DNA from: Bacteroidales bacterium | GTDB lineage: Bacteria > Bacteroidota > Bacteroidia > Bacteroidales > VadinHA17 | NCBI GenBank assembly: GCA_003142255.1 | Contig: PLLO01000012.1 | Location: forward strand, 248,001-312,000 | DNA length: 64,000 bases | Direction of reading: 5' to 3' | Part shown: positions 62,657-64,000 of the stretch, piece by piece | How the letters are laid out: every line of letters starts with the position of its first letter | Numbering within the stretch: position 1 is the first letter of the stretch | The notes under the pieces: generated by a model | Seen by the model: the letters and a program-made list of their open reading frames with translations, nothing else | The model's database searches: none | What the model was told of the DNA's origin: nothing | Made by a program: the position numbers and the translations under genes

Positions 62657-63961
62657 CTAAATCTCATCAGCGATATAGTTCTCCAGAATATCCTTTATCC
62701 TGTTCAGGAATTTGCCTGCAAGGGCGCCATCTATTACCCTGTGATCATAGCTGAGGGACAGGATCATAATATTGCGGATTGCAATTACATCTCCGTCGGG
62801 TGTCTCAATAACGGCAGGCATTTTTCGCACTGCTCCCGTTCCAAGAATGGCAGCCTGAGGCTGGTTAATAATAGGTGTTCCGGCAAGATTGTTATAGCTT
62901 CCGAAGTTAGTGATCGTAAAGGTTCCTCCCGTGATTTCATCCGGTTTAAGCTTGTTATTTCTGGCTCTTTCTGCAAGATCATTTACGCTTCTTGCCAGTC
63001 CGGTGAGGCTTTTTTCATTGGCATTCCTGATTACCGGTACTATGAGGTTTCCGTCAGGCAGTGCCGTAGCCATACCTATATTGATATTCTTTTTCCTGAT
63101 AATATTATTCCCGTCAACGGATATGTTTATCATCGGAAATTCGTGTAACGCCCTGGCAGCGACATCTATGAAAATGGGAGTCAGCGTAAGCTTCTGCCCT
63201 TCATCTGCCAGGAATTTATCCTTTATGGAATTTCTCCACCTGACAAGCCTGGTGACATCAGCATCAATAAATGATGTTACATGAGCAGAGGTTCTTTTTG
63301 ACATAACCATGTGCTCGGCAATCAGCTTGCGCACTCTGTCCATTTCAATTATTTCGTCACCGTTTCCGGAAGATTTCCGTTTAATTGCTTCATTAACATG
63401 AGAAGGATTTTTGATGGAAGCTGCTTCATTTTCTTCCTTCGCCTTTTGTTTAAGGCTGATGAACCTTGAAACATCATCTTTTGTTATTCTTCCGTCCATT
63501 CCCGTTCCGGCAATATTATCAAGCTCAGAATAAGTTATCCCTTCGTTTGCTGCAATGCTTCTCACCAGCGGTGAAAGGAATTTTCCGGATGGCGTCCGGC
63601 TTTTAAGGTCATGTGAGACATTTTCTTCCTCATTCTTCTCCCGCCTCGACTCTTCAATGGTCTCGCGGATCCTTTCCACCTCTTTTGTTATTTTTTGTGC
63701 TTCACCGGGCTGGGGGTCATTATTATTTTCAATTATCGCAATTATTTCACCAATTCTGACAACGGATCCTTCTGTAGCCATTATGGATACGATAGTTCCT
63801 GCTGCGGGAGCCGGAACCTCGGAATCCACTTTGTCTGTTGCAACTTCAACAAGCGGATCATCTTCCTTCACCGTGGCACCCTCGGCGACAAGCCACTTAT
63901 TTATTGTTGCTTCAATTACTCCTTCTCCCATTGCAGGAAGAACAATATTCATTCTTGCCAT
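62657..63961 (-). CDS. Dihydrolipoamide acyltransferase (2-oxoacid dehydrogenase E2)
   Basis: The 434-residue protein has one lipoyl domain (residues 1-80; lipoyl Lys in EVATDKVDSEVPAPAAG near 43), a flexible charged linker, an E3-binding domain (about 125-165: FLSPLVRSIAANEGITYSELDNIAGTGMDGRITKDDV) and a catalytic acyltransferase domain ending in LSLSYDHRVIDGALAGKFL (His near 409). E2 chains form the core of pyruvate, 2-oxoglutarate or branched-chain dehydrogenase complexes; the single lipoyl domain and sequence do not settle which. The E1 and E3 genes would lie beyond the window. The start is at 63961, leaving 39 bases of upstream sequence. Confidence 0.95.
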   Translation of the reverse strand: MARMNIVLPAMGEGVIEATINKWLVAEGATVKEDDPLVEVATDKVDSEVPAPAAGTIVSIMATEGSVVRIGEIIAIIENNNDPQPGEAQKITKEVERIRETIEESRREKNEEENVSHDLKSRTPSGKFLSPLVRSIAANEGITYSELDNIAGTGMDGRITKDDVSRFISLKQKAKEENEAASIKNPSHVNEAIKRKSSGNGDEIIEMDRVRKLIAEHMVMSKRTSAHVTSFIDADVTRLVRWRNSIKDKFLADEGQKLTLTPIFIDVAARALHEFPMINISVDGNNIIRKKNINIGMATALPDGNLIVPVIRNANEKSLTGLARSVNDLAERARNNKLKPDEITGGTFTITNFGSYNNLAGTPIINQPQAAILGTGAVRKMPAVIETPDGDVIAIRNIMILSLSYDHRVIDGALAGKFLNRIKDILENYIADEI

Positions 63962-64000
63962 ATTGATAAAAGATCTAATTTGTTTAACCCGGCCCTCTCC

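Overview
The window is a stretch of chromosome from a Bacteroidota bacterium, most like the environmental Bacteroidales/Marinilabiliales type. Supporting evidence: proteins with type IX secretion (T9SS) C-terminal sorting domains, a SusC-like TonB receptor, DUF5689 lipoproteins, GWxTD and TPR-PD40-OmpA proteins, Bacteroidota promoters (TTTG-N19/20-TAnnTTTG or TTCG) before several genes, and the dispersed palindromic repeats that translate as HSERSEES-like strings. No phage, plasmid backbone, transposase or CRISPR array was seen. The GC content looks moderate and even across most of the window.

Layout. 1-4.4 kb: end of a GH38 alpha-mannosidase, an ECF sigma factor overlapping a one-TM/outer-membrane-barrel protein, and a lytic transglycosylase. 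4.4-25.5 kb: mostly housekeeping genes (uvrA, a LOG protein, smpB, miaA, an S9 peptidase, recA, bcp, a SPOR protein, an M64 peptidase, a transaldolase, rlmB, a GWxTD lipoprotein, an acyl-ACP thioesterase, an ABC-F protein, an RlmD-type methyltransferase, a SpoIIE-type phosphatase). 25.5-28 kb: an OLD-like ATPase whose TOPRIM domain looks degenerate, then tRNA-Ser(GCU), whose 3' end forms half of a perfect 36-bp palindrome. 28.2-31.8 kb: a very well expressed-looking helical lipoprotein ending in lysines, followed by two L,D-transpeptidase-fold enzymes and a related protein without the catalytic site. This is a candidate outer-membrane/peptidoglycan tether system. 31.8-33.8 kb: a nucleoside transporter and a DedA protein. 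33.8-34.5 kb: 121-bp direct repeats, tRNA-Ser(CGA), and a broken tRNA-Ser 5' half.

34.5-45.5 kb is a secretion and uptake island: TonB receptor, two DUF5689 surface lipoproteins and a T9SS-exported endonuclease I in one apparent operon, with two endonuclease/exonuclease/phosphatase-family proteins and a T9SS surface protein nearby. The T9SS surface protein is interrupted by a single in-frame TAG. Together with the nucleoside transporter this suggests use of extracellular nucleic acid. 45.7-46.7 kb is a compact repeat island: a small GIY-YIG nuclease gene lies between two 146-bp direct repeats, each with terminal inverted repeats and a perfect 20-bp central hairpin; the two hairpins differ by a compensated base pair. 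46.8-53.6 kb: an M3 peptidase, a sugar-binding-like lipoprotein of unknown role, an RlmN-type radical SAM methyltransferase, a GH20 hexosaminidase and a GNAT acetyltransferase. 53.6-62.4 kb: four tandem paralogues built from TPR plus PD40 propeller, with different C-termini (OmpA+SPOR, SPOR-like, none, helical repeats + tail anchor). The window ends with a 2-oxoacid dehydrogenase E2 gene.

The observations most worth follow-up are the GIY-YIG/repeat unit, the nucleic-acid scavenging island, the lipoprotein/L,D-transpeptidase cluster, the TPR-PD40 paralogue array, and the tRNA-Ser-associated repeats. All functions are inferred by reading the sequence; no database search was run.
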